NCBI GenBank assembly: GCA_045538555.1
Contig: JAZSRP010000034.1
Location: 1-64,000 of the forward strand
Source of the DNA: Coliplasma sp045538555
GTDB taxonomy: Bacteria > Bacillota > Clostridia > Oscillospirales > CAG-382
Direction of reading: 5' to 3'
DNA length: 64,000 bases
Positions within the stretch are counted from its first letter, which is position 1, and every line of letters begins with the position of its first letter. Positions 22,975 through 30,779 of the stretch are shown here, piece after piece. A model generated the notes under the pieces. The model was not told the DNA's origin. It made no database searches and saw only the letters and a program-made list of their open reading frames with translations. The translations under genes were made by a program, and so were the position numbers.

Positions 22975-24435
22975 TCAGCTTTCCGAAAGAGCAAGTGAGA
23001 ATGCTTTGTCCATATTTTCTTCAGACAGGAACACAATGATGTAATCCACAACGTTTTTGTCCTCTGCAGAGTACTGAATAGCGTTGGAGAGGTTGATGTC
23101 AAAATCACCGCTCTTTGCGATCATGCAGGACTCAAAGCGCTCAAGAATAAAATCAACAAAGGGAAGTGTGCAGTCATCACGATAGATGAGAGCGTTGGGA
23201 AGCCGGAGTGAATCGGTGCGATCGGTGCGAACCAGCCATCTCTCTGCGGCGCCGTTGATGTTGTCAGCGTTGTCAGAGGTGGTAAAGAATCCGTAGTCAC
23301 CGTTCTCTGCATCCTTGTACTTGCGGATAGAGTTGATCTTGGTTGAACCTGCCTCGTTTGTGCCAAGGTTGAGGTCGATCTTGTCAGTGGCCTCCATGAT
23401 GGTGATCTCCTCGGTGATGATGGTAGGATCGATCTCACGGAAGTTCACCAGATTGCCGCCCAGTGTGTTGACCTTTTTGAAAGTAAACTCATCAATGGGT
23501 CTGGGAGCAGAATCCGGGAAACGCTCTGCAACGGCGTTCATAACCTCGGTATAGGTGAGGAATGCGGCATAATCAGTGAGGTTGCTGTCGGTGACACGGA
23601 AGAGTCCGCCGTTTTCCAAAACGGTGGGGTCGTCCTTCAGCTGCTCAAAGATGGGAAGCATGTCCACAACGGTTGCTCTTGTCTGAGACAGAGTATCTCT
23701 GATCTGCTGATAGAGAGTGGTGTTGGTGTCCTGAACAGCGCCCTCGGGGAAAATCTCCGGGTACACGGTAGTAACGTTGGGAACCAGCACGTAGATCATC
23801 TCAACCATGTCGCCCTTTGCACGGGTCTCATAACCGGTGATATAGCTGGTAACTTTTTCTCGGATCTTTTTCAGCTCGGAAACGGTGTAGAGGTTTGTGC
23901 CGGAGGCATCGTCAAGCATTTTGTCAAAATACAGACGGGAGCCGGTACCAACGGAAACACTGTTGCCGTCAAGACGGGTATCAGCGGTTGCGTTGAACTC
24001 TGCAATGATGGAGCGAGCAAGACTGGTCTCTTTCTCCTCAACCTTTGCAGTAACCTCCAAAAGGTTGGATGCCTCGTATTTGAGGTCAACTTCAATCACA
24101 AAATAGGTGCCGTTTGCGGTTGTGGAGACATCCTCCACGCCGCCGGAAACAAAAATCACGGCGTTTTCCTCACACTCGCCGCAGATTGCCACGGTGCTGG
24201 GAGCGATGTTGACCACCTGTTTGACCACAGGCGCCTCTGTGTAGCCGTCGGGGGTAGAGATCTCATCAACAGAAACGTCCGCAACGGACTCTTCTTTTGA
24301 AAGATCCAGTGACATATTGTCGATGATGTCAATTCCGTCGTTTGTGTTAACACAAGCGGCAAGAATGACAGAGAGAAGCAGAACCAGCAGCATCAGCGCC
24401 GGAACTCTTGCAAAAACAGAAACTTTGTTTTTCAT
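22975..24435 (-). CDS. DHHW/AlgX-like lipoprotein with altered catalytic motif
   Basis: A lipoprotein: signal segment MLLVLLLSVILAAC with the lipobox Cys at residue 28. Residues about 160-330 follow the AlgX/AlgJ-like SGNH (DHHW) family plan: YVLVPNVTTVYPEIFPEG, YQQIRDTLSQTRATVVDMLP, then the position of the (Y/F)R-x-DTHWT motif, here LFRVTDSNLTDYAAFLTY. The usual His-Trp pair is missing, so O-acetyl transfer or esterase activity is doubtful. The ATG at 24435 is chosen; the GTG at 24447 lies within the GTGAGG ribosome-binding stretch. It is 75 bases downstream of the EF-G paralogue and probably co-transcribed. It likely acts on the outer face of the membrane, perhaps on surface polysaccharide. 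Confidence 0.7.
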   Translation of the reverse strand: MKNKVSVFARVPALMLLVLLLSVILAACVNTNDGIDIIDNMSLDLSKEESVADVSVDEISTPDGYTEAPVVKQVVNIAPSTVAICGECEENAVIFVSGGVEDVSTTANGTYFVIEVDLKYEASNLLEVTAKVEEKETSLARSIIAEFNATADTRLDGNSVSVGTGSRLYFDKMLDDASGTNLYTVSELKKIREKVTSYITGYETRAKGDMVEMIYVLVPNVTTVYPEIFPEGAVQDTNTTLYQQIRDTLSQTRATVVDMLPIFEQLKDDPTVLENGGLFRVTDSNLTDYAAFLTYTEVMNAVAERFPDSAPRPIDEFTFKKVNTLGGNLVNFREIDPTIITEEITIMEATDKIDLNLGTNEAGSTKINSIRKYKDAENGDYGFFTTSDNADNINGAAERWLVRTDRTDSLRLPNALIYRDDCTLPFVDFILERFESCMIAKSGDFDINLSNAIQYSAEDKNVVDYIIVFLSEENMDKAFSLALSES

Positions 24436-24510
24436 GATTTGCCTCACTTTTTCGGAAAAGATGATAAAAACCGGGGGAATATAGAAAATGAGGTGAAAGC
24501 CGGAAGCGGA

Positions 24511-26547
24511 TTATTCCTCCTCGGCCGCTTTCTTTGCCTCGGCAATGACTTTTTGGGAGACCTCGCCGGGAGCTTCCTCGTATCTGACAAAATCAAATGT
24601 GTAGTTGCCTCTGCCCTGAGTGATAGCTCTGAGCTGAACCGCGTATGTGAGCATTTCTGCGGAGGGAACCTCTGCCTCGATGACGGTGTAGCCCTTGCGC
24701 GCACTCTCGCTCATACCCATGATCCTGCCGCGTCTCTTGCTGACGTCGCCCATGATGTCTCCGGAGAAAGAGGTGGGGATGGTGACCTTGAGGTAACCAA
24801 CGGGCTCAAGAATAACGGGATTGGCCTTGGGGAGACCCTCTTTGTATGCCAGTTTTGCGGCAAGTTTGAAAGAGATCTCGTTGGAGTCAACGGGGTGGTA
24901 AGAACCGTCAAACAGGTCTGCCTTCAGGTTGGCCATGGGGAATCCTGCCAAAACACCCTTTTGCATTGCCTCAAGAAGTCCCTTTTCAACAGCGGGGTAA
25001 TAGTTCTTGGGAACGTTACCGCCCACAACGCTCTGTGTAAAGGTGAGACCGTCCTCATCGCCGGGGGCAAAGGTGATCTTTACGTGACCGTACTGACCGG
25101 AGCCGCCGGACTGTTTCTTGTGCTTGCCTTCAACAGCAATGGGCTTTTTGATTGCCTCGCGGTAAGCGATCTTGGGCTCAACCAGCTCGATTGCAGTACC
25201 ATAGCGGGACTTGAGCTTGGAGCACATAACATCAAGGTGAATGTCACCCAGACCGGAAACGGTCATTTCTTTTGTCTCGGCGTTGTTGAGGTATTTAAGA
25301 GTGAGGTCCTCGTCAAGCAGCTTGGCGATACCGGAGGAGATCTTGTCCTCGTCGTTCTTGGAAAGCAGCTTGATCGCCATAGTGTAGTAGGGCTTGGGGA
25401 ACTCAATTGCGGCATACTCGTCGGTGGAGGAACCGGCAACCAGAGTGTTGTTGATGTTGGTGTTGACCAGCTTTACAACATAGCCGATATCACCGCATGC
25501 AAGCTCGTTTGCCTCGCTCTCCTTCTTGCCGCAGCAGGTGCAGATCTTTGCGATCTTTTCCTGCTGGTTGGTGGAGATATTGGTGAGCACCTGATCTTTT
25601 TTCAGGGTGCCGTTCATAACTTTGAAGAAAACTTTTTTGCCAAAGCTGTCTGCCAGAGTTTTGAAAACAAAGAGCTTTGTCTCGCCGTTCTCCTCGGCAG
25701 TCTTCATTGCCTCGATGGGAGAAACAAATGCAGCGGCAACGATGTCAAGGAAGAACTTGATACCGCTGAGGTTCATGGATGAGCCGCAGAACACGGGAGC
25801 GATGGCACCGCTGATAAGTCCTGCGTTGAGCGCTTCATGCTTCTCTTCATGGTTGAGGGGCTCCTCAAGGATAAGAACCTTTTCCATCAGCTCATCGCTG
25901 GTGCCTGCAAGAGACTCGTCCAGAGCCGCTTTGTATGCCTCCATCTGATCCTTGCAGCTGTCGGGCAGGGTAGCGGCAACCTTGTTGCCTGCCTTGTCGC
26001 AGGTAAATGCCTCGTCGTTGATGAGGTCATAATATCCCACGTTGCCGGTGCCCTCGTTGAAAGGAACGAGAACGGGACATACGGTGGAGCCAAACGCCTC
26101 GCGGAGACCGCTGTATGTGTTGGCAAAGTTGGAGTTGTCATCATCGGTCTTGTTTACAAAAAATGCTTTGGGCTTGCCCTGGGAATAATCCCAAGCCAGC
26201 TCGGTGCCTACCTTGCAGCCGGACTTTGCATCCACGACGATAACAGAGCTTGCGGCAACAGCCACGGCTTCTTTTACCTCGCCTGCAAAGTCAAACATGC
26301 CGGGAGTGTCAAGAATGTTGATCTTCTTGCCGTTCCACTCGATGTTTACAAGAGAAGTTGCGATAGAATAACCTCTTTTTATTTCCTCGGGATCAAAGTC
26401 GCAGACGGTGGTGCCGTCAGCGGTCTTGCCGAGTCTGTCGGTAGCTTTTGCGAGATAGAGAATGGCCTCGGTGAGGGATGTTTTTCCGTCGCCGCTGTGG
26501 CCTACAAAGCAGATATTTCTGATCTGGGAAGAAGTAAATTTTGCCAT
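24511..26547 (-). CDS. Elongation factor G paralogue
   Basis: A translational GTPase of the EF-G class, 678 residues with all five EF-G domains. G1 reads GHSGDGKTSL instead of the canonical GHIDAGKTT, G3 is DTPGMFDF and G4 NKTD. Domain IV/V motifs include YGHVKITFAPG, LEPVGYLKVTIP and RGRIMGMSE. These differences place it with EF-G-like paralogues common in Clostridia rather than the str-operon fusA. Ribosomal protein genes are absent around it. The ATG at 26547 follows GGAGGA; an earlier start would begin inside the promoter at 26588-26616. Its role (translocation, recycling or antibiotic protection) is not known. Confidence 0.88.
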   Translation of the reverse strand: MAKFTSSQIRNICFVGHSGDGKTSLTEAILYLAKATDRLGKTADGTTVCDFDPEEIKRGYSIATSLVNIEWNGKKINILDTPGMFDFAGEVKEAVAVAASSVIVVDAKSGCKVGTELAWDYSQGKPKAFFVNKTDDDNSNFANTYSGLREAFGSTVCPVLVPFNEGTGNVGYYDLINDEAFTCDKAGNKVAATLPDSCKDQMEAYKAALDESLAGTSDELMEKVLILEEPLNHEEKHEALNAGLISGAIAPVFCGSSMNLSGIKFFLDIVAAAFVSPIEAMKTAEENGETKLFVFKTLADSFGKKVFFKVMNGTLKKDQVLTNISTNQQEKIAKICTCCGKKESEANELACGDIGYVVKLVNTNINNTLVAGSSTDEYAAIEFPKPYYTMAIKLLSKNDEDKISSGIAKLLDEDLTLKYLNNAETKEMTVSGLGDIHLDVMCSKLKSRYGTAIELVEPKIAYREAIKKPIAVEGKHKKQSGGSGQYGHVKITFAPGDEDGLTFTQSVVGGNVPKNYYPAVEKGLLEAMQKGVLAGFPMANLKADLFDGSYHPVDSNEISFKLAAKLAYKEGLPKANPVILEPVGYLKVTIPTSFSGDIMGDVSKRRGRIMGMSESARKGYTVIEAEVPSAEMLTYAVQLRAITQGRGNYTFDFVRYEEAPGEVSQKVIAEAKKAAEEE

Positions 26548-26587
26548 ACTATGGGTTCCTCCGATAAAGTTTGTAGCATATAGAATT

Positions 26588-26616
26588 ATTATATATGATT
26601 TGACCCAAATAATCAA
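26588..26616 (-). promoter_or_regulatory. Sigma-A promoter of the EF-G paralogue
   Basis: On the minus strand TTGATT (26611-26616), 17 bases, TATAAT (26588-26593), about 40 bases before the start codon. Confidence 0.7.
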
Positions 26617-26672
26617 GTGCAAAATAAGCATTTTTCGGTCATATCACCAAAAAAATGCATATATTTTGCCAT

Positions 26673-29180
26673 TTACATCATAAAAAATGATACCAGCCAT
26701 ACGGGCAGCAGCCAAAACAGCTGAAAAGCCACTGCGTGGAGAGAGGTTATGGCACCTACGTCGCCTGTGATGGCAAGGAATGCAACTGCCGCAAAGGACA
26801 GAAAAACACTGACGGAGCTGATAATAAAATTGCTTTTTGTAACGTGTTTTGCCTTGTCACAGAGAGCAAACATGGTCAAAAAGCTGTGAAGCGACGAGGA
26901 ACAGACGATGCCGCTGTCCAGCCGTTGCACCTCTCCCGCCACCTCCTGAGGGCTGTTGCTCCTCAGCACGGAGACAGGGCATTTTTTGAAAGAAACAGCT
27001 CTGTTTATCAGATCGTTGTTGATGTTGGGGTCAAGAGTCTTGATGCCTACGCAAAGATTGGCTTTGTACATCTCGCGCAAAAGTGCTTCAAAGAGAGGAT
27101 TTACGGTATATTTGATGTACAGCTTGGCGGCGGGCTTGTCGTTGACAACCACGTACATGATGGAGCCGTTGGTGCGCTCGTATGCGTCGTCGCCGTCATC
27201 AACAGGGCAGTCAAAGCGGTATCTGCGCATATATGACTTCTTGCCCAAAAAGTAGTTGCGGCCGTCCATTGCGATACAGAGCCCGTCATTGGCGCACTCA
27301 ATGGTGCGGATAAGGGCGGGCGAATCAAATTTTTCGGTAATAGTTGCGGCAAGAACCTTGGACAGAGGGCCTCCCACGTGTCCAAAAAGCTTTGCAAGAT
27401 CGGTGAGAATGGCATCGATCCGAAAATCACCGTACATACGTATATTGGTAATCTTTACCAGGTTGGCGGGATACACCTCGGTGTCTGCAAAGGACAGCAC
27501 CGATGCCTGAGCGTATTCTTCCGATACGGCGTTGCCCACAAAAGCGGTGGAAAACCTCTTGCCCACACGGTTTGCGGAGATGAGGGGAAGGTTGTTGGCA
27601 AAAAAAGCGGTGGCGGGCATGCTTGCCGCAATGAGAATGGAAAAAGCGGCATAGGAATCAACCGGAGCATACCCCATCACAGCCAGAGTGACAAAGAGAG
27701 CCACTCCTGCCAAAAAGATGGCCGGAACCAAAAAGTTGAATATATCCTCGGACTTGGGACGTTTTTCGATCCTCTCCATAAATCCGTCAACAAAATCCGC
27801 TCTCTTGACAGTGTAGAGCTCGCTGTCCTCAAAGAGGTACTTGTAAAATTCGTCGGCTTCCTTTGCGTCGCTTCCCAGCTGGCAGGCAGTGTATTTTGGT
27901 TTTTTGACTGCCACCACACGGAAACAGCGCAGGTTCTTTTTTGCGTCCAACAAGTTGATGAGGGCGCTGCACAAGCAACAAAAAGCGGCGGGAAGATTGT
28001 ACAACCGCAGGTCGATTGCCGACGGATCGGTAAACATTATCACCACCGAATACGCAGCGGCAAAAAACACAGAGATGGCCAAAAGACTGTCTGTAGAAAG
28101 CCGAAACGTGGTGATACCCTTGATACCGTTGCGGATAGAATCCAGCATGGTAAGAGCGATAAAGAACAAGAGCTGAAGGTCAATGAGGATATAAAGAATC
28201 CCGTATCTGCCCTGTTTTGTAAAATCAGAATGAATGCTGCTGTCCTTGGTAGCCAGCTCCAAAAACAGGATGGCTGCCGTTAGCACGGAAACGATGATAA
28301 GCTTGAGCATGGACGTGCGGACGCGCTTTGTCAAAAGGGCGGAAATAACACCGTTTTGCTTGCGGTCTGTGTATCTCAGCTTTGTTTCCTCGGGCTCTCG
28401 AGAACGTTTTTTTGAGGATTCGGTCTGTTTTGCCAGTTGATCCAGACGTCCATCCTCGTCCTCCATCATTTCAAACGCCAGCCGCAGATTGATGTCTGTT
28501 TCGTCAAGTGCTTCTTCTCCCAAAAGGGTGAGTTTGTCGTCATCGGTAACAAATTTTACCTGACCTTCTGTTTCTTCTTCCTCAAAATGAAGATCACGTC
28601 CCGTGACTTTTTCAGTCAGCTCCTCATATCCCGAGTCAAAGCTTGCCGTTTCCTGCTCCTTTTCCTCGGCTCCCACGCGGAGAGTGTCTCCCAACGGAAA
28701 CATTTCCTCTTGGGTATATTCCTCAAATTTGGGAACCTCTGCCTCGTCCACAAAACGGTATTCCGCAAAAGCGGCCGGAGGCAGCTTTTCACCCTCGGAC
28801 AGTGTGCGTGTCTTGGCGTCGTTGATCATTTTGTACAGCTTTTCCACACGCTGGCTGGGCTTTTTTTCACTGCTGTCGGCAACGTATTCCAACAGCTCAC
28901 TGCCCTCGTTTTGCTCTGCCAGCTTCATGCGGAGCTTTTGGGTGTCGGTGAGTTTGTCCGCCACAGGGCGGGTGCTGTACATATCGATCAGCTCGGCGGT
29001 CTCGGCGTTGATGCGCTTTGTGACCTTGGTCTGCTTTTTCTTTGACTGCTCGTCCGCTACAAGGGTTTTTTGGAGCTCGGGCTTGGGTGCGTCGCGCTCC
29101 AGCTTCATGTCGGACCGGTTTTTTTCCTCTGCCTGTCGCAGGATCTCAAGTATATCCGGTTGTTTTTTTTGATCGGCCAT
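26673..29180 (-). CDS. Degenerate P-type ATPase-like membrane protein
   Basis: An 835-residue protein. Residues 1-280 are charged, acidic and probably disordered or coiled. Then come four membrane segments (about 291-310, 326-346, 364-383, 395-412), a ~70-residue cytoplasmic stretch, two segments (482-502, 511-533), a ~250-residue cytoplasmic region and two final segments (784-804, 811-834). This 4-2-2 plan is that of P1B-type ATPases. The alignment extends to motif positions: ASMPATAFF where CPC-A is expected, SFADTEVYP at about 563-571 where FDKTGTLT is expected, and IKTLDPN at about 713-719 where TGDN is expected. The catalytic Asp, TGES and GDG motifs are gone, so ion pumping is unlikely. 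It sits 17 bases behind rlmB, probably co-transcribed. Function unknown. Confidence 0.7.
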   Translation of the reverse strand: MADQKKQPDILEILRQAEEKNRSDMKLERDAPKPELQKTLVADEQSKKKQTKVTKRINAETAELIDMYSTRPVADKLTDTQKLRMKLAEQNEGSELLEYVADSSEKKPSQRVEKLYKMINDAKTRTLSEGEKLPPAAFAEYRFVDEAEVPKFEEYTQEEMFPLGDTLRVGAEEKEQETASFDSGYEELTEKVTGRDLHFEEEETEGQVKFVTDDDKLTLLGEEALDETDINLRLAFEMMEDEDGRLDQLAKQTESSKKRSREPEETKLRYTDRKQNGVISALLTKRVRTSMLKLIIVSVLTAAILFLELATKDSSIHSDFTKQGRYGILYILIDLQLLFFIALTMLDSIRNGIKGITTFRLSTDSLLAISVFFAAAYSVVIMFTDPSAIDLRLYNLPAAFCCLCSALINLLDAKKNLRCFRVVAVKKPKYTACQLGSDAKEADEFYKYLFEDSELYTVKRADFVDGFMERIEKRPKSEDIFNFLVPAIFLAGVALFVTLAVMGYAPVDSYAAFSILIAASMPATAFFANNLPLISANRVGKRFSTAFVGNAVSEEYAQASVLSFADTEVYPANLVKITNIRMYGDFRIDAILTDLAKLFGHVGGPLSKVLAATITEKFDSPALIRTIECANDGLCIAMDGRNYFLGKKSYMRRYRFDCPVDDGDDAYERTNGSIMYVVVNDKPAAKLYIKYTVNPLFEALLREMYKANLCVGIKTLDPNINNDLINRAVSFKKCPVSVLRSNSPQEVAGEVQRLDSGIVCSSSLHSFLTMFALCDKAKHVTKSNFIISSVSVFLSFAAVAFLAITGDVGAITSLHAVAFQLFWLLPVWLVSFFMM

Positions 29181-29197
29181 TGGGTTTCACCTGCTTT

Positions 29198-29968
29198 TTA
29201 TGTGTTCCGCTGTTTTGCGGCTTCAAACATCACAACGGCGCCTGCCGCAGAGACGTTGAGTGAATTGACACTTCCGTACATGGGAATGCCTGTGATAAAA
29301 TCACTTTCTTTTTTGATTAGGTCGGACACGCCCTCCCCCTCGCTTCCCAGCACAAGAGCTACAGAGCCCTTGAAATCCTGCTGATAGTAAGGAGTACCGC
29401 CTGCCTCCAGCGCCCAGATCCAGACGCCGCTGTCCTTGAGGGTCCTGATGGCGGAAACAAGGTTTGACACCCGGGCAATAGGCATTGAGAACACGGCGCC
29501 TGCGCTGGATTTTGCCACAGTGCCGTTTACGCCTACCGAGCGTCTTTTTGGAATGATGATCCCGTTGACACCGGCACAGAGAGCGCTTCTGATGATGGCG
29601 CCCAGATTGTGAGGGTCGTTGATGGAATCACAAATGACAAAAAATGGCTTTTGGCCGTTTTCTTCCGTCAGCTCCAGAAGCTCTGTCACCGACAGATAGT
29701 CGGTCTCTGCCGCCACGGCAATAACTCCTTGATGTACGGCTCCGCCGCTGAGAGCATCCAGCTTGCGGTTGTCGGTATCCACCAGAGGTATCCTTGCCTC
29801 ACGGGCAAGAGAGCGAATTTTTGCCAAAACGCCGTCCTGCTGACCCGATATGTAAATTCTGTCCACCGTGCGTCCGCTTTTCAAAAGCTCTGTCACGGCG
29901 TTTCTGCCCACAAAAAGTCCCTCGTCGGGCACCTTGGGGGATTGCTTTTTGTCATATCTTTCGCTCAT
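29198..29968 (-). CDS. rlmB: 23S rRNA (guanosine-2'-O-)-methyltransferase, TrmH/SpoU family
   Basis: A SPOUT-fold methyltransferase. An N-terminal L30e-like substrate-binding domain (FVGRNAVTELLKSG, about 20-90) is followed by the catalytic domain with CDSINDPHNLGAIIRSA, GVNGTVAKSSAGAVF and the knot motifs VALVLGSEGEGVS and IPMYGSVNSLNVSAA. It probably 2'-O-methylates a guanosine of 23S rRNA (RlmB type), although TrmH-family specificity can differ. The ATG at 29968 follows GGAG by six bases; a TTG at 29980 is less likely. It heads a transcript from the promoter at 30097-30125. Confidence 0.88.
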   Translation of the reverse strand: MSERYDKKQSPKVPDEGLFVGRNAVTELLKSGRTVDRIYISGQQDGVLAKIRSLAREARIPLVDTDNRKLDALSGGAVHQGVIAVAAETDYLSVTELLELTEENGQKPFFVICDSINDPHNLGAIIRSALCAGVNGIIIPKRRSVGVNGTVAKSSAGAVFSMPIARVSNLVSAIRTLKDSGVWIWALEAGGTPYYQQDFKGSVALVLGSEGEGVSDLIKKESDFITGIPMYGSVNSLNVSAAGAVVMFEAAKQRNT

Positions 29969-30096
29969 GGCGTTCTCCAATATACAAAAATAAATCGTTT
30001 TTTAAAACAGCAAGAAACATGATGTTTTTTTGCCTGCAAACGAGCAAAAAGTCTGTTTTTGTCACCTTTTGGTTCTTCCTATACAAATCCACGTTC

Positions 30097-30125
30097 ATTA
30101 TAACACACATTGTTTTTTGTGTCAA
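30097..30125 (-). promoter_or_regulatory. Consensus sigma-A promoter of rlmB
   Basis: On the minus strand TTGACA (30120-30125), 17 bases, TATAAT (30097-30102). The leader to the start codon is about 120 bases. Confidence 0.85.
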
Positions 30126-30193
30126 TCACAGCGGGGCTGACTTTGCAAAAAAAGTGCTTGATTTCAGGTGGCTTTTTGAACTGCGGAAGAACA

Positions 30194-30221
30194 AAAAAGA
30201 CACCTGAAAAGGTGTCTTTTT
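30194..30221 (-). terminator. Terminator of the mini-protein pair
   Basis: An 11-bp stem (AAAAAGACACC with GGTGTCTTTTT) has a six-base loop and T-runs on both sides. It lies 16 bases past the stop codon of the gene at 30238. Confidence 0.88.
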
Positions 30222-30237
30222 GAAAGCTTGCAATAAA

Positions 30238-30369
30238 TCAGTTGTCCCACCAAGCAGTAGGAGCTTTTGTGGTATTGTCACCCTCAACAACAGCCAGAGA
30301 AGCAGAAATGACATCTGTCATATCGTACTCAACGAAAGTGATCTTGGGCTCGGTGTAAATCTTGTTCAT
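30238..30369 (-). CDS. Trp-Trp mini-protein, copy 2 (43 residues)
   Basis: A small gene with AGAGAGG nine bases before the ATG. The peptide starts MNKIYTEPKITFVEYDM, has TDVISASLAVVEG in the middle and ends APTAWWDN. It shares its skeleton with the peptides at 22385 and 30412 (Tyr-x-x-Pro, Asp-Val-Ile-Ser, Leu-Ala, Asp-Asn, terminal Trp-Trp). It is the second gene after a consensus promoter and directly precedes a terminator. No signal peptide, no Cys. The function is unknown. Confidence 0.7.
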   Translation of the reverse strand: MNKIYTEPKITFVEYDMTDVISASLAVVEGDNTTKAPTAWWDN

Positions 30370-30411
30370 GGCATAGTACCTCTCTCTATAATATCAAATA
30401 ATACGCGCAGA

Positions 30412-30558
30412 TCAATCCCACCAGTCGGGGGGCAGAGTGACGCCGTTGTCGCCGTCGGAAATTGCAAGTGACGCATCATTTGCAGGGGATGCGGATACAA
30501 CGTCACGGAAATCATAACCGATGATATTGAGTTCGGGCTCCGAATAATACTTTTTCAT
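30412..30558 (-). CDS. Trp-Trp mini-protein, copy 3 (48 residues)
   Basis: A small gene with AAGGTGA six bases before the ATG and a consensus promoter about 60 bases upstream. The peptide starts MKKYYSEPELNIIGYDF, continues RDVVSASP and SLAISDGDN, and ends LPPDWWD. It has about five more residues in the middle than its two relatives. The 42-base gap to the next mini-gene holds only that gene's ribosome binding site, so both are read from one mRNA. It lies downstream of the NTP_transf_5 gene, whose family often sits near modified-peptide or polysaccharide genes. Confidence 0.7.
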   Translation of the reverse strand: MKKYYSEPELNIIGYDFRDVVSASPANDASLAISDGDNGVTLPPDWWD

Positions 30559-30619
30559 AATCAGTCACCTTGTTGTTTATCGTACGGGCAAAAACCCAGA
30601 TGCTACTTGATTCTCACTT

Positions 30620-30648
30620 ATTATACCCCCAAAAACTCCTGTTGTCAA
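30620..30648 (-). promoter_or_regulatory. Consensus sigma-A promoter of the mini-protein pair
   Basis: On the minus strand TTGACA (30643-30648), exactly 17 bases, TATAAT (30620-30625). The stretch 30649-30779 between it and the NTP_transf_5 gene is AT-rich, without a clear terminator hairpin, so some read-through from the polysaccharide operon is possible. Confidence 0.88.
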
Positions 30649-30779
30649 GAGGTTTTTCGGAATTTTCGGGCTGTTTTGTCAAAACATTTTTGAAACACTA
30701 TATAATGTGGATTCCATGGGAATTTTTTTCAAAACATACCCAATAGGTAGAAACAAATTTTTTTCTGTTGATCAAAAAA

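Noticed and set aside
24439..25782. A 447-codon plus-strand open frame
   Set aside because: Antisense to the EF-G paralogue; no family match and no promoter or ribosome binding site.
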